7,339 nt of DNA from Kiritimatiellia bacterium. GTDB lineage: Bacteria; Verrucomicrobiota; Kiritimatiellia; JAAZAB01. The number at the start of each line of letters is the position of its first letter. Position 1 is the stretch's first letter. Both the position numbers and the translations under genes were made by a program. The DNA lies in assembly GCA_018400335.1 (NCBI GenBank), contig JAGYMT010000079.1:1-7339 (forward strand), given 5' to 3'. Shown piece after piece: positions 1 to 6,669 of this stretch. A model generated the notes under the pieces. The model searched no databases and was not told the DNA's origin. It saw nothing but the letters and a program-made list of their open reading frames with translations.

Positions 1-596
1 TATATAAAATCCTCATAGGTGTAGCCGTAGGTCAGGTAAGCGCAGCGCGAGATCTCAATGGCATCCTCATCGCGCACCGGACGGATGGAGAAGCCCGTGA
101 ACTCACGGTCTGCGTCGGAGCTGTGCCCCTCGCCCATCCTGTTCCTGACATGCATGGCTGAGCGCCTTTTCAGCATCTCCACTTCCATGCCGCCGCGGCC
201 GCGGTTCCTGAAAACAATATCGTCCAGAATGCTTCGCGCCAGGTGAAGACCAAGTCCGTCCGCGCCCGCTCCGCTATCACCATTGAGTTCGCTCGCCGTG
301 AATCCCGGGAGATTCCCGATGTCCAGCGGCAGGCCCCGCGCCACCACCCGCATCACCAGCCCGTCGGAACGGGAATTGAAGAACAGCTCAACCGGCTCCG
401 AATCCTCGCCGGAAAGCGCGGCGCTGTATATGAATTCGAGCACCTCCTCCATTGCCAAACGCACGTGCTGCCGCTCACGCGCCTCGAACCCCGTTTCCTC
501 CGCCAGCTTCTCGAGGAAATCGAGAGCGGCGCGCGCGTATTCAGCGCGCGGCGGAATCTCCAGCTTCGCCACGCCATTTCGGTCAATATCATCCAT
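1..596 (-). CDS. RsbW-like HATPase domain fused to GNAT acetyltransferase (3' end beyond window)
   Basis: Frame is open from ATG 596 to the left edge: 198 codons seen, C-terminus missing. Residues about 20-145 look like the HATPase_c_2 fold of anti-sigma kinases (RsbW/SpoIIAB type): helix RLAMEEVLEFIYSA at 46-59, then a strand region ending GLPLD (88-92), then a good glycine box GLGLHLARSILDD (114-126). From about 168, FSIRPVRDEDAIEISRCAYL is a typical GNAT N-terminus, followed by an aromatic YGYTYED stretch. The usual N-box Asn aligns with F55 and the DxG Asp with A86, so nucleotide binding or kinase activity may be reduced. The start overlaps the upstream stop by 8 bases and has GGAG five bases before ATG, which supports 596 over frames starting at 619. 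Last visible gene of a four-gene operon. Domain calls are by motif; an anti-sigma or sensor-plus-acetylation role is inference. Confidence 0.8.
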   Translation of the reverse strand, partial: MDDIDRNGVAKLEIPPRAEYARAALDFLEKLAEETGFEARERQHVRLAMEEVLEFIYSAALSGEDSEPVELFFNSRSDGLVMRVVARGLPLDIGNLPGFTASELNGDSGAGADGLGLHLARSILDDIVFRNRGRGGMEVEMLKRRSAMHVRNRMGEGHSSDADREFTGFSIRPVRDEDAIEISRCAYLTYGYTYEDFI

Positions 597-1428
597 AACA
601 GCTCCGCCGCTCCGCCCACTCGCGCATGCTGTGTCCCAACTCATCGCTTGAAGTTAGTACCATATCATCGGTAATGCCCAGATCGTCTGCCAGTGTATCA
701 AGAACGGGCGGTGGACGCCAATATCCAAGTTCATGCAGACTCTCCAAAGCCTCGTCCCTGCCCATTAGCCCGAAGAACACAGCAGCCCCCGTTTCAACTA
801 TTGACTGCGGCATGAAGACGGTGCGCATGGCCTTGAATCGCTGGAACTGAAGATAGTCCTTGACCGGCTCAATGGAGCAACTGGTATGCAGCATGCTCTT
901 CTGTCCTGCCGGTGACTGCCAGCCCATATCCTTCTCGATCACGCGCCGCGCATCGGCCCAGCTCCCATATGCCGCATTAGTGCTCAATCGCCCTATGAGC
1001 GGAATGTGACAATCCGGATCGGATTCGGCGCGGCGCACGAGCGCGGCCAGGTCGATGAACAGATCAGGCATGACATGGTTTACCGCCGCATGGTAGTTCG
1101 CCATCTCTTCAGCCCAGTGCAACGGCATCACCTGGGGCCGCGGCAAGGCCCTCATCCTCAAGAAGGACATGGTCTGATCCCGAAGCGAATGCGGACCGGC
1201 GGCGGACGGCGGAGAGCCGACGACGTAATCGAGCACCGACGCCTGCACATCCTCTATCCCAAGAAACACGTAGGGAATTCGCAGGCTCGCGGCAAGCGGG
1301 TAAAGCATGGGAAAGGCGGCTGTCGGACACAGGCATGGCCAACCATGGAGCTTCCATTTATCGCGCATGGCGCTCCGCACCATATCCGCCGGAAGCGTCC
1401 ACTCCACGAACTCGACTTCCTTCATCAT
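589..1428 (-). CDS. Unrecognised 279-aa conserved-looking protein
   Basis: I do not recognise this family with confidence. The start (ATG ATG, residues 1-2) overlaps the preceding kinase stop as ATGA, with no clear Shine-Dalgarno, so translation is probably coupled. Visible points: HGWPCLCP near the N-terminus gives a CxC pair (C32, C34); a hydrophobic stretch and then IPYVFLGIEDVQ (51-62) follow; HTSCSIEPVKDYLQFQRF lies at 181-198 with C184; the end is acidic and soluble-looking. No signal peptide or membrane segment. The CxC, the IPYVFLGIED stretch and the late HxxC loosely recall the distal half of adenine-nucleotide alpha-hydrolase (PP-loop) proteins. The SGGxDS ATP loop is absent, so that link is weak inference. 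A metal or thiol role for the cysteines is possible. Third of four tightly coupled genes. Confidence 0.8.
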   Translation of the reverse strand: MMKEVEFVEWTLPADMVRSAMRDKWKLHGWPCLCPTAAFPMLYPLAASLRIPYVFLGIEDVQASVLDYVVGSPPSAAGPHSLRDQTMSFLRMRALPRPQVMPLHWAEEMANYHAAVNHVMPDLFIDLAALVRRAESDPDCHIPLIGRLSTNAAYGSWADARRVIEKDMGWQSPAGQKSMLHTSCSIEPVKDYLQFQRFKAMRTVFMPQSIVETGAAVFFGLMGRDEALESLHELGYWRPPPVLDTLADDLGITDDMVLTSSDELGHSMREWAERRSCYG

Positions 1429-2330
1429 CTCATGCGCGCGAGAACTTCCGCGAACTCCCGGGGGATCTGCGGCATAGCGCCGTGCCGCGAGCAGACGTGG
1501 GCCGCAAGGCGGTTCGCGATGCCGCTGATTTCATCGAGGTCGAGTCCGCTCAACAGTCCCATCACAACGGCCGCCGTAAAGGAATCGCCCGCGCCCACCG
1601 TATCAGCAACCTGCACGTTCAGCCCGGGATGTTCGCTGAACCCGGCGGGCGAAGCCAGCAGGCTCCCGCGCGCCCCGCGGGTGAGCGCCACCAACTTCAG
1701 GTCGTGGCCGCTCAGCAACCCGGCCAGCACATCCCGCTCATCCCCGCCCAGCCCCAGAAATCCGGCGACGACAGGAAGCTCCTCGTCGCTTATCTTCAGG
1801 ATGCTGGAGAGCGCCAGAAAATCCCGTATTATCGCGGCGTCATAAAAAGACTGCCGCAGGTTGACGTCAAACACGCGAAGACACTCCCTCCTCGCAGCGC
1901 TCACGAATTCCCTGATGGTCCCGCGGGATACGGGCGAGCGGGCGGCAAGGGTGCCGAAACACACAGCGTCCGCGCGGCCGGCCAGAGCGAGCAGAGAGGG
2001 AGAGGATTGCATGAAATCCCAGGCCACGTTCTCATGGATCACGTAGCGGGGCTTGCCGGCTTCGTCCAGTTCTACGTCAACCGTGCCTGTTGAATGATCG
2101 GGATCAACGCCCGGAGAATCGCACTGGAGGCCGAGATTGCCAAGAACGGAAAGTGCTTCCCGTCCCTCAGCGTCCTCTCCCACGCAACTCACAACGTGGG
2201 ACTCTGCCCCGAGTGCGCGCGCATGAAAGGCAAAATTGGCTGGAGCCCCGCCAAGCTGTTTGCCGGCCGGCAGGAGATCCCACAGCACCTCTCCCACGCC
2301 AGCGACAACATGGGAGGCTTCAGCCTTCAC
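1425..2330 (-). CDS. PfkB-family carbohydrate kinase, fructokinase-like
   Basis: 301 aa, the normal length for a ribokinase/PfkB sugar kinase. Seen: N-terminal strand VVAGVGEVLWDLLP (8-21), PfkB signature 1 at QLGGAPANFAFHARALG (25-41), VNLRQ at 156-160, the TRGARGS segment at 217-223, and signature 2 DTVGAGDSFTAAVV (243-256), where D249 is the expected catalytic base and GAGD forms the anion hole. The family phosphorylates a sugar or nucleoside hydroxyl using ATP. The GEVLWD..P.G..LGGAPANFA pattern is common in fructokinases, but the real substrate cannot be read from sequence. Start is GTG 2330, overlapping the upstream TGA as GTGA, with GGAG about six bases upstream. Its place between a signalling-type protein and an unknown gene suggests a dedicated role rather than bulk sugar use (inference). 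Confidence 0.93.
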   Translation of the reverse strand: MKAEASHVVAGVGEVLWDLLPAGKQLGGAPANFAFHARALGAESHVVSCVGEDAEGREALSVLGNLGLQCDSPGVDPDHSTGTVDVELDEAGKPRYVIHENVAWDFMQSSPSLLALAGRADAVCFGTLAARSPVSRGTIREFVSAARRECLRVFDVNLRQSFYDAAIIRDFLALSSILKISDEELPVVAGFLGLGGDERDVLAGLLSGHDLKLVALTRGARGSLLASPAGFSEHPGLNVQVADTVGAGDSFTAAVVMGLLSGLDLDEISGIANRLAAHVCSRHGAMPQIPREFAEVLARMR

Positions 2331-3508
2331 CCCCTGCTCCCCGCCGCCATGCCCACGGCCGCTATGTCGGAGGGAAGATCGGCCTTCGTAATCACCGGAC
2401 CGGACGCATGCTCGACCGCCTGGCGAACGGCATCGCGGAGCTCCCTCGTGTTTCCAGGCCAGGGATACCGTTCCAGAATCGAAAGCGCTTCAGAATCACA
2501 GGATACAGGTTTCCCGTCCGGAGTCCCGCGGAGAAACTGCTCGACCAGCGGTGCAATATCCTCCTTCCTCTCGCGAAGCGGCTTGATGTGAATCGTCATC
2601 AGGCTCAAGGTCTTGAAAAGTCCTGTATCGAAGGCGCCTGATTGGGCTCGTTTCTCAAGATTGTCGCAGGTTGATGCAATCGCGCGCACTTTTGTCGCGA
2701 TCTCCGTGCCGCCCCTGCGGCTGAACTTCTTCTTCTGGAGGACATCATTGACCTTGGTCTGAACGGTCACGGGCAGAGCTTCAACACATTCAAGGAAAAG
2801 GGTTCCGCCGTTGCTCTCCTCGAACACGGCCTTTTGCGCGCCGGCGTCCGCAAGCCCGCTACCGAAAAGAGCGAGCATCGCCTTCGCCTCGTCGGAGACA
2901 GTATTACAATCAAGGTGAACGAAGGCGCCCTCGCGGCAAAGGCTGGACTCGTAAATGGCCCGTGCCACGGCTTCGGTCTCAAGTCCCCGCTCGCCGTGGA
3001 TAAGGATGGCTAGCTCCGTGGGGCCCACGCGCTTCACCATGTTGCAGACGGACTTCATCGCAGCGCTTGCGCCGACGAGATCACCGGCCCCGGAAAGCTC
3101 CTCGACCACCAGGTTACAGACTTCCTCCGGCTCACTGCCCCGGACTCCACCGAAATCAACTGTCTTCTGCACGTCCGCGATGAACTCCCTGAGCTTCACG
3201 GGCTTGCCGAACCATTTCATGTTCTGAAGAGCCGCGAGCTCAGTACCGGGATCAGGACACTTATCATTCCTTATGGCGAACAGAGGAACATCCGGCCGCT
3301 CCTTGCGCGCCGACAGCAGCATCCGCAAACCCGCTTCCGGATTGCCGGAAATATCCATTATAACCAGATCAAAATGCTGCGACTTCAGAAAAGTAAGCGA
3401 CTTCTCCAACCCGACGACGGGAACAACCTTGAACCCCTCCGTTTGCAGCAGGGTGGTCAAGATATGCAATGTCTTTGACTCTTCGTCAACAACCAGCAAG
3501 CGTGCCAT
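2327..3508 (-). CDS. Receiver domain plus degenerate sigma-54-activator AAA+ domain, no DNA-binding domain
   Basis: 393 aa from ATG 3508. Residues 1-115 are a response-regulator receiver: VVDEE (6-10) acidic site, likely phosphoacceptor D52 in VIMDIS, and K102 in FGKPVK. Residues about 143-383 align with the NtrC-type AAA+ domain: LVGASAAMKSV (144-154), GAFVHLDC (194-201), FEESNGGTLFLEC (229-241), IHIKPLRERKEDI (306-318) and YPWPGNTRELRDA (348-360). Key parts are lost. Walker A reads GERGLETE instead of GESGTGKE, with no lysine. The GAFTGA sigma-54 contact loop is missing. Walker B DE is EC. The R-finger region reads FDTGLFKTLS. The protein ends just after the domain, without the Fis-type HTH. 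It probably cannot hydrolyse ATP, open sigma-54 promoters or bind DNA as a classic activator; an adaptor or sensor role is inference. First gene of its operon. Confidence 0.9.
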   Translation of the reverse strand: MARLLVVDEESKTLHILTTLLQTEGFKVVPVVGLEKSLTFLKSQHFDLVIMDISGNPEAGLRMLLSARKERPDVPLFAIRNDKCPDPGTELAALQNMKWFGKPVKLREFIADVQKTVDFGGVRGSEPEEVCNLVVEELSGAGDLVGASAAMKSVCNMVKRVGPTELAILIHGERGLETEAVARAIYESSLCREGAFVHLDCNTVSDEAKAMLALFGSGLADAGAQKAVFEESNGGTLFLECVEALPVTVQTKVNDVLQKKKFSRRGGTEIATKVRAIASTCDNLEKRAQSGAFDTGLFKTLSLMTIHIKPLRERKEDIAPLVEQFLRGTPDGKPVSCDSEALSILERYPWPGNTRELRDAVRQAVEHASGPVITKADLPSDIAAVGMAAGSRG

Positions 3509-3516
3509 GGATTGCA

Positions 3517-3520
3517 CTCC
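3517..3520 (-). promoter_or_regulatory. Shine-Dalgarno GGAG that decides the start at 3508
   Basis: GGAG sits eight bases before ATG 3508. A GTG three codons earlier (3517) is in frame, but its first G is the last base of this GGAG, so it could not use the site. ATG 3508 is therefore preferred, and the receiver fold then begins at once with MARLLVVDEE. Confidence 0.65.
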
Positions 3521-3550
3521 ACAAAGGTACGTCGAAAGGGAAAATAACAG

Positions 3551-3578
3551 ATACTAGTATGAATGCATTATCATATGA
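3551..3578. repeat. Three short palindromes in promoter/leader, about one helical turn apart
   Basis: Perfect palindromes ATACTAGTAT (3551-3560), AATGCATT (3562-3569) and TCATATGA (3571-3578). Their centres are 10 and 9 bases apart. They cover the -10 region, the spacer edge and the predicted first transcribed bases. This could be an operator for a repressor binding along one face of the DNA; that is inference. Short AT-rich palindromes also arise by chance. Confidence 0.4.
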
Positions 3579-3595
3579 ACACGGGGAAAGGTCAA
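3567..3595 (-). promoter_or_regulatory. Sigma-70-type promoter of the receiver/PfkB operon
   Basis: -35 TTGACC (3595-3590), 17-base spacer, -10 GATAAT (3572-3567). The predicted start of transcription is near 3560, giving a leader of about 52 bases before ATG 3508. The promoter lies just downstream of the tRNA-Val gene, so the operon can be expressed separately from the tRNA transcript. Confidence 0.6.
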
Positions 3596-3609
3596 TCAAA
3601 ATTATGAAC

Positions 3610-3686
3610 TGGTGGGCGATACTGGACTTGAACCAGTGACCCCTACCATGTCAAGGTAGTGCTCTAGCCAACTGAGCTAATCGCCC
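3610..3686 (-). tRNA. tRNA-Val(GAC), CCA encoded
   Basis: A full 77-base cloverleaf on the minus strand. Acceptor GGGCGAT pairs with ATCGCCC; the D arm is GCTC/GAGC; the anticodon stem CTACC/GGTAG carries loop TTGACAT with anticodon GAC (valine, GTC codons). The T arm is ACTGG-TTCAAGT-CCAGT. Discriminator A is followed by encoded CCA (3612-3610). It lies between the nadB operon and the receiver/PfkB operon and has its own promoter. No stem followed by a T-run is visible just after it, so some read-through into the next operon is possible. Confidence 0.98.
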
Positions 3687-3712
3687 GGCACGGAAGGTCC
3701 GGAAATGCAGCA

Positions 3713-3741
3713 ACTATAGAAAGCCGGGGCGACAATGTCAA
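3713..3741 (-). promoter_or_regulatory. Near-consensus promoter of tRNA-Val
   Basis: Perfect -35 TTGACA (3741-3736), 17-base spacer, -10 TATAGT (3718-3713). Transcription would begin near 3706, about 20 bases before the mature tRNA 5' end. A GC-rich stretch within the spacer and the strong match suit a stable-RNA promoter. It starts 27 bases after the nadB stop. Confidence 0.75.
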
Positions 3742-3767
3742 CCCGTATTCTCAAAGATATTCCGGGC

Positions 3768-5414
3768 TCAGGTTGTCCTGCGCGCGCCCTTGCGCCGCGA
3801 CTTCTGTATCCCGCCGCCGGGCGGGTCGGCGACAACGGTGTCGGACGTATGATCAGCGCCCGCTTTTACGGGATAATCGAGTGTATAGTGCAGCCCCCTG
3901 CTCTCCTTGCGCATCATTGCGGAACGGATTATCAGCTCGCCTACCGCGGCTATGTTTCGCAGCTCCAGCAAGTCGCTGGTCACAAGGTAATCATAGTAGT
4001 ACTGCCTGATCTCCGAGCGCAGGTTCGCGATACGCCGCAGGGCACGGTCAAGCCGCTTATTGCTCCTGACTATGCCCACGTAGTCCCACATGCAGGTCCT
4101 GACCTCGCTCCAATTGTGAGCTATAACCACGGCCTCGTCACTTGGCACGGCCGTCCCCAATTCCCATGATGGAATAGCGCAGCCTAGGCGGTCGTGCGGC
4201 AGCGAAGAGATCTTCTCCGCCACAGCGTGCGAGCAAACGAGCGCCTCAAGCAGGGAGTTGCTCGCAAGCCTGTTCGCGCCGTGCAGTCCCGTGCATGCGG
4301 TTTCGCCGCAGACAAACAGCCCATCAAGCGCCGTGGCCCCGTCAATCCCGGCCTGCACCCCCCCGCAGAAGTAGTGGGCGGCGGGAACCACCGGCACAAG
4401 ATCGGAGGCCATATCCACCCCGAATCTTCTGCAAGTCTCATAAATATTGGGAAAGCGCTCCTTTAGAAAGGCTCGGGAACGGTGCCTGATGTCTAGAAAA
4501 ACGCATGACTCTCCGCTAACCTTCATCTCCCTGTCTATGGCGCGCGCCACTATGTCGCGCGACGCCAGCGCCCCGCGCGGATCATATCGGTGCATAAACC
4601 TCTCGCCCTTCGCATTCACGAGCTCGGCCCCCTCGCCCCTGACCGCCTCGCTGATCAGGAAGGACTTCGCCTCGGGATGGTAGAGGCACGTAGGGTGAAA
4701 CTGTATGAACTCGAGATTCCGGATCGGCACGCCGGCACGCCAGGCGAGCGCAAAACCGTCACCCGTGGCAATATCCGGATTGCTGGTGTATAGATAAACC
4801 TTGCCGCCGCCGCCCGCGGCCAGCACGGTATGGGGCGCGCGAATGGCTGAGATCTCGCCCGTGCTCCGATTGAGGAAGTAACAGCCGACGCACCTGTTGG
4901 GGCCGCTCTCGCCCAGCCACCCGGTGGTGACCAGGTCAATCACGATGCAATGCTCAAGGACAGTAATGTTCCGTTCCGAACGCGAGCGCTCAAGAAGCAC
5001 ATGCTCGATTTCCCGACCCGTGATGTCGCCGCAGTGGAGAACACGGCGGCGGGAATGCCCGCCTTCCTTTCCCAGATCATAGCCGGCCGCCGCGGCCCGG
5101 TCACCGGCGGAAAACCGGACACCCATCCGTTCAAGCTCGGCAAGGCGAGCCGGACCCGCGCCGACAATGTCCCGCACCACCGCCTCGTCGCAAAGTCCGT
5201 CCCCGGCAACGAGAGTATCCTTTACATGTTCATCGAGGCTGTCATCAGAGGCCACAACACATGCGATGCCGCCCTGCGCGTAATTGGTGTTGCTCTCAAC
5301 ACTGTCCTTCTTCGTGAGCACGCACACCCGCCCATGGCGACTGAGGTGAATCGCGGAGAGCAGCCCCGCGATCCCGCTTCCGACAACGCAATAATCAAAA
5401 TCGTGAATCTTCAT
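3768..5414 (-). CDS. nadB: L-aspartate oxidase NadB
   Basis: 548 aa, normal for NadB, which oxidises L-aspartate to iminoaspartate with FAD as the first step of de novo NAD synthesis in the cytoplasm. Seen: FAD dinucleotide motif VVGSGIAGLLSA (10-21), the NadB-type SNTNYAQGGIA (41-51), EGGHSRRRVLHCGDITG (117-133), FIQFHPTCLY (236-245), EAVRGEGA (256-263), SRDIVARAID (285-294), PAAHYFCGGV (344-353) and GLHGANRLASNSLLEAL (376-392). These contain counterparts of the E. coli active-site residues Glu121, His244, Arg290 and His351 (here E117, H240, R286, H347). The C-terminal helical domain is complete and ends in a basic tail. Start ATG 5414 shares one base with the stop of the preceding micro-ORF; GGGGA lies eight bases upstream. 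The partner genes nadA and nadC are not in the window. Sure of family; succinate dehydrogenase is excluded by the NadB-specific N-terminal motif. Confidence 0.97.
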   Translation of the reverse strand: MKIHDFDYCVVGSGIAGLLSAIHLSRHGRVCVLTKKDSVESNTNYAQGGIACVVASDDSLDEHVKDTLVAGDGLCDEAVVRDIVGAGPARLAELERMGVRFSAGDRAAAAGYDLGKEGGHSRRRVLHCGDITGREIEHVLLERSRSERNITVLEHCIVIDLVTTGWLGESGPNRCVGCYFLNRSTGEISAIRAPHTVLAAGGGGKVYLYTSNPDIATGDGFALAWRAGVPIRNLEFIQFHPTCLYHPEAKSFLISEAVRGEGAELVNAKGERFMHRYDPRGALASRDIVARAIDREMKVSGESCVFLDIRHRSRAFLKERFPNIYETCRRFGVDMASDLVPVVPAAHYFCGGVQAGIDGATALDGLFVCGETACTGLHGANRLASNSLLEALVCSHAVAEKISSLPHDRLGCAIPSWELGTAVPSDEAVVIAHNWSEVRTCMWDYVGIVRSNKRLDRALRRIANLRSEIRQYYYDYLVTSDLLELRNIAAVGELIIRSAMMRKESRGLHYTLDYPVKAGADHTSDTVVADPPGGGIQKSRRKGARRTT

Positions 5415-5479
5415 CAGCTCAATCCCCGCCAGACCTGTTCGGCTAGAATTTTTTCCTTACTCTTAACCTTCAGCGTCAT
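5414..5479 (-). CDS. 21-codon micro-ORF bridging folB and nadB
   Basis: ATG 5479 overlaps the folB stop as ATGA, and its own TGA shares an A with the nadB ATG (TGATG). GGGGG lies five bases before the start. The predicted peptide is very basic at first (MTLKVKSKEK), then ILAEQVWRGLS, and fits no family I recognise. The exact fit at both ends suggests that it is translated and carries ribosomes from folB to nadB. It could be a functional small protein, a coupling leader or chance. Too short for homology-based certainty. Confidence 0.45.
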   Translation of the reverse strand: MTLKVKSKEKILAEQVWRGLS

Positions 5480-5868
5480 ATTGTCCCCCGTTTTTTATGC
5501 CCGCGCCTTGATAAACTCTCGGGCCTCGCGCTCCTGACGATCCGTACGGAAACCGGCGCCCGCAAAACACCTCTCTTCTCTACAGCGACTTCAGCCTTCC
5601 TGACAGGCTTTTCCGACAGGCACACCGATGCTATGCGCTCGGCAAGGGCTTCGAGAAGCCGGCACCTGGCGCTCACCGCCTCGGCCTCTATTTTACCCAT
5701 CAGGGCGGCGTAGTCCACGGTATCCTCAAGCCTGTCCGACCTGCAAGCTCGGCCGAGATCCGCATGCAGCGAGAGCGACACGTGAACTGTTCGCTTCGTC
5801 CTTCGCTCATGATCGAAGGCGCCTATGACACACCTCACCGGAAAACGCTCGATGCAAATGACATCCAT
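5476..5868 (-). CDS. folB: Dihydroneopterin aldolase FolB
   Basis: 130 aa, close to the usual 115-125 plus a basic C-terminal tail. FolB cleaves 7,8-dihydroneopterin to 6-hydroxymethyl-7,8-dihydropterin and glycolaldehyde in folate synthesis and may also epimerise it. Seen: VRCVIGAFDHERRTKRTVHV (11-30) with the conserved pterin-side Glu in DHER; SDRLEDTVDYAALMGKI (44-60), the family hallmark DTVDY; LLEALAERIASVCL (71-84) with the pterin-binding Glu; and AEVAVEKRGVL with the expected catalytic Lys. The last 20 or so residues are rich in R and K and unlike the core. Start ATG 5868 has GGGAG six bases upstream, 12 bases after the SDR stop. The stop overlaps the next micro-ORF. Confidence 0.95.
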   Translation of the reverse strand: MDVICIERFPVRCVIGAFDHERRTKRTVHVSLSLHADLGRACRSDRLEDTVDYAALMGKIEAEAVSARCRLLEALAERIASVCLSEKPVRKAEVAVEKRGVLRAPVSVRIVRSARPESLSRRGHKKRGTI

Positions 5869-5880
5869 TTCGCTCTCCCG

Positions 5881-6597
5881 TCACAACAGGTGCTGGCCGC
5901 CGTCAACAAACAGGACCTGTCCCGTTATCGAGTCGCACTCCAGCAGCATAAGCACGGCCGACGCCACGTCGGCCCGTGATGGTCTTTTACCGAGCGGAAC
6001 GAAGCCCGCCTTCTCCCGGACCTCCGCGCCGCCGGCCGGCCCGAGAACCGGCCCGGGCGCGACTCCGTTCACGGCTATACGCGGAGCCAGCTCCAGCGCC
6101 GCGAGCGCTGTGAGATCAGCCAGCGCCCTCTTGGAAAGCAGGTAGGGAAGCATCCCCGCCTCGTTGCAGGTGATCCGGCGATCGAGCAGGTTGATGATCT
6201 TCCCCTTGCCGGGCCGCTGCGCGAACGCCCTTGTCATCCACAACGGGGCCAGCAGGTTGACGTTGAGCTCGTGGAGAATTTCCGTCTCCGAGGCGGCGGC
6301 CAGGCATTTCTTGTGAAAAACCGCTGCGTTGTTGACCAGCACATCAAGCCGCCCCGCAAGCCTCCGTGTCTGGTCCATGACGCGGGCACAGCCTTCGGGC
6401 GAATCGAGATTTCCGCCGACCGTCCAGCTTCGCGTTCCCGCGGCACGGAACCGCGCCGCTAGCGACGCCGCCTGACGCTGCGAGCCATGGTAGTGAATGA
6501 CCACATTGCAGCCGCGCGCCGCGAGCGCAACGCAGATCGCCCTGCCGACGCGAACCGCCCCTCCCGTGATTAGCGCAGTCTTTCCGCTCAATTTCAT
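5881..6597 (-). CDS. Short-chain dehydrogenase, pteridine reductase (PTR1/FolM) type
   Basis: 238 aa SDR with an NADP(H)-type Rossmann start: ALITGGAVRVGRAI (8-21), whose TGxxxRxG is the pteridine-reductase variant of the glycine motif, then NLD (63-65) and DVLVNNAAVF (85-94). The active site has D139 in NLLDRR, Y152 and K156 in PYLLSK. The 13-residue D-to-Y spacing and Asp in place of the usual SDR Ser match PTR1 (Asp181, Tyr194, Lys198). The end DSITGQVLFVDGGQHLL is typical. Family enzymes reduce dihydropterins, dihydromonapterin or dihydrofolate. Being 12 bases upstream of folB supports a pterin substrate. Start ATG 6597 has only a weak GAG upstream. Exact substrate is inference; a general SDR is the alternative. 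Confidence 0.88.
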   Translation of the reverse strand: MKLSGKTALITGGAVRVGRAICVALAARGCNVVIHYHGSQRQAASLAARFRAAGTRSWTVGGNLDSPEGCARVMDQTRRLAGRLDVLVNNAAVFHKKCLAAASETEILHELNVNLLAPLWMTRAFAQRPGKGKIINLLDRRITCNEAGMLPYLLSKRALADLTALAALELAPRIAVNGVAPGPVLGPAGGAEVREKAGFVPLGKRPSRADVASAVLMLLECDSITGQVLFVDGGQHLL

Positions 6598-6669
6598 ATT
6601 CGGTTCTCAACCTGAATGTACCGTTCAACGCGAACGATGTTCAGAGCAAGACAACTCATTATCGTTGCA

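Noticed and set aside
353..619. Minus-strand 88-codon frame at the start of the HATPase-GNAT gene
   Set aside because: It is out of frame with the gene starting at 596, which has better motifs, a Shine-Dalgarno and an open frame to the window edge.
1006..2093. Long plus-strand open frames opposite the 279-aa and PfkB genes
   Set aside because: They lie antisense to well-supported genes, have low-complexity Arg/Pro/Ser-rich translations and show no ribosome site or known motif. They are expected from the high-GC codon pattern.
3587..3713. tRNA-Val as an integration site
   Set aside because: I saw no second copy of the tRNA 3' end and no integrase in the window.
3742..3767. Intrinsic terminator after nadB
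   Set aside because: Only a CCCG/CGGG pair with a 17-base loop and no T-run.
5414..5479. Micro-ORF as a truncated DUF192-type N-terminus
   Set aside because: Only a loose likeness in a few residues (KILAEQV); no downstream match in any frame.
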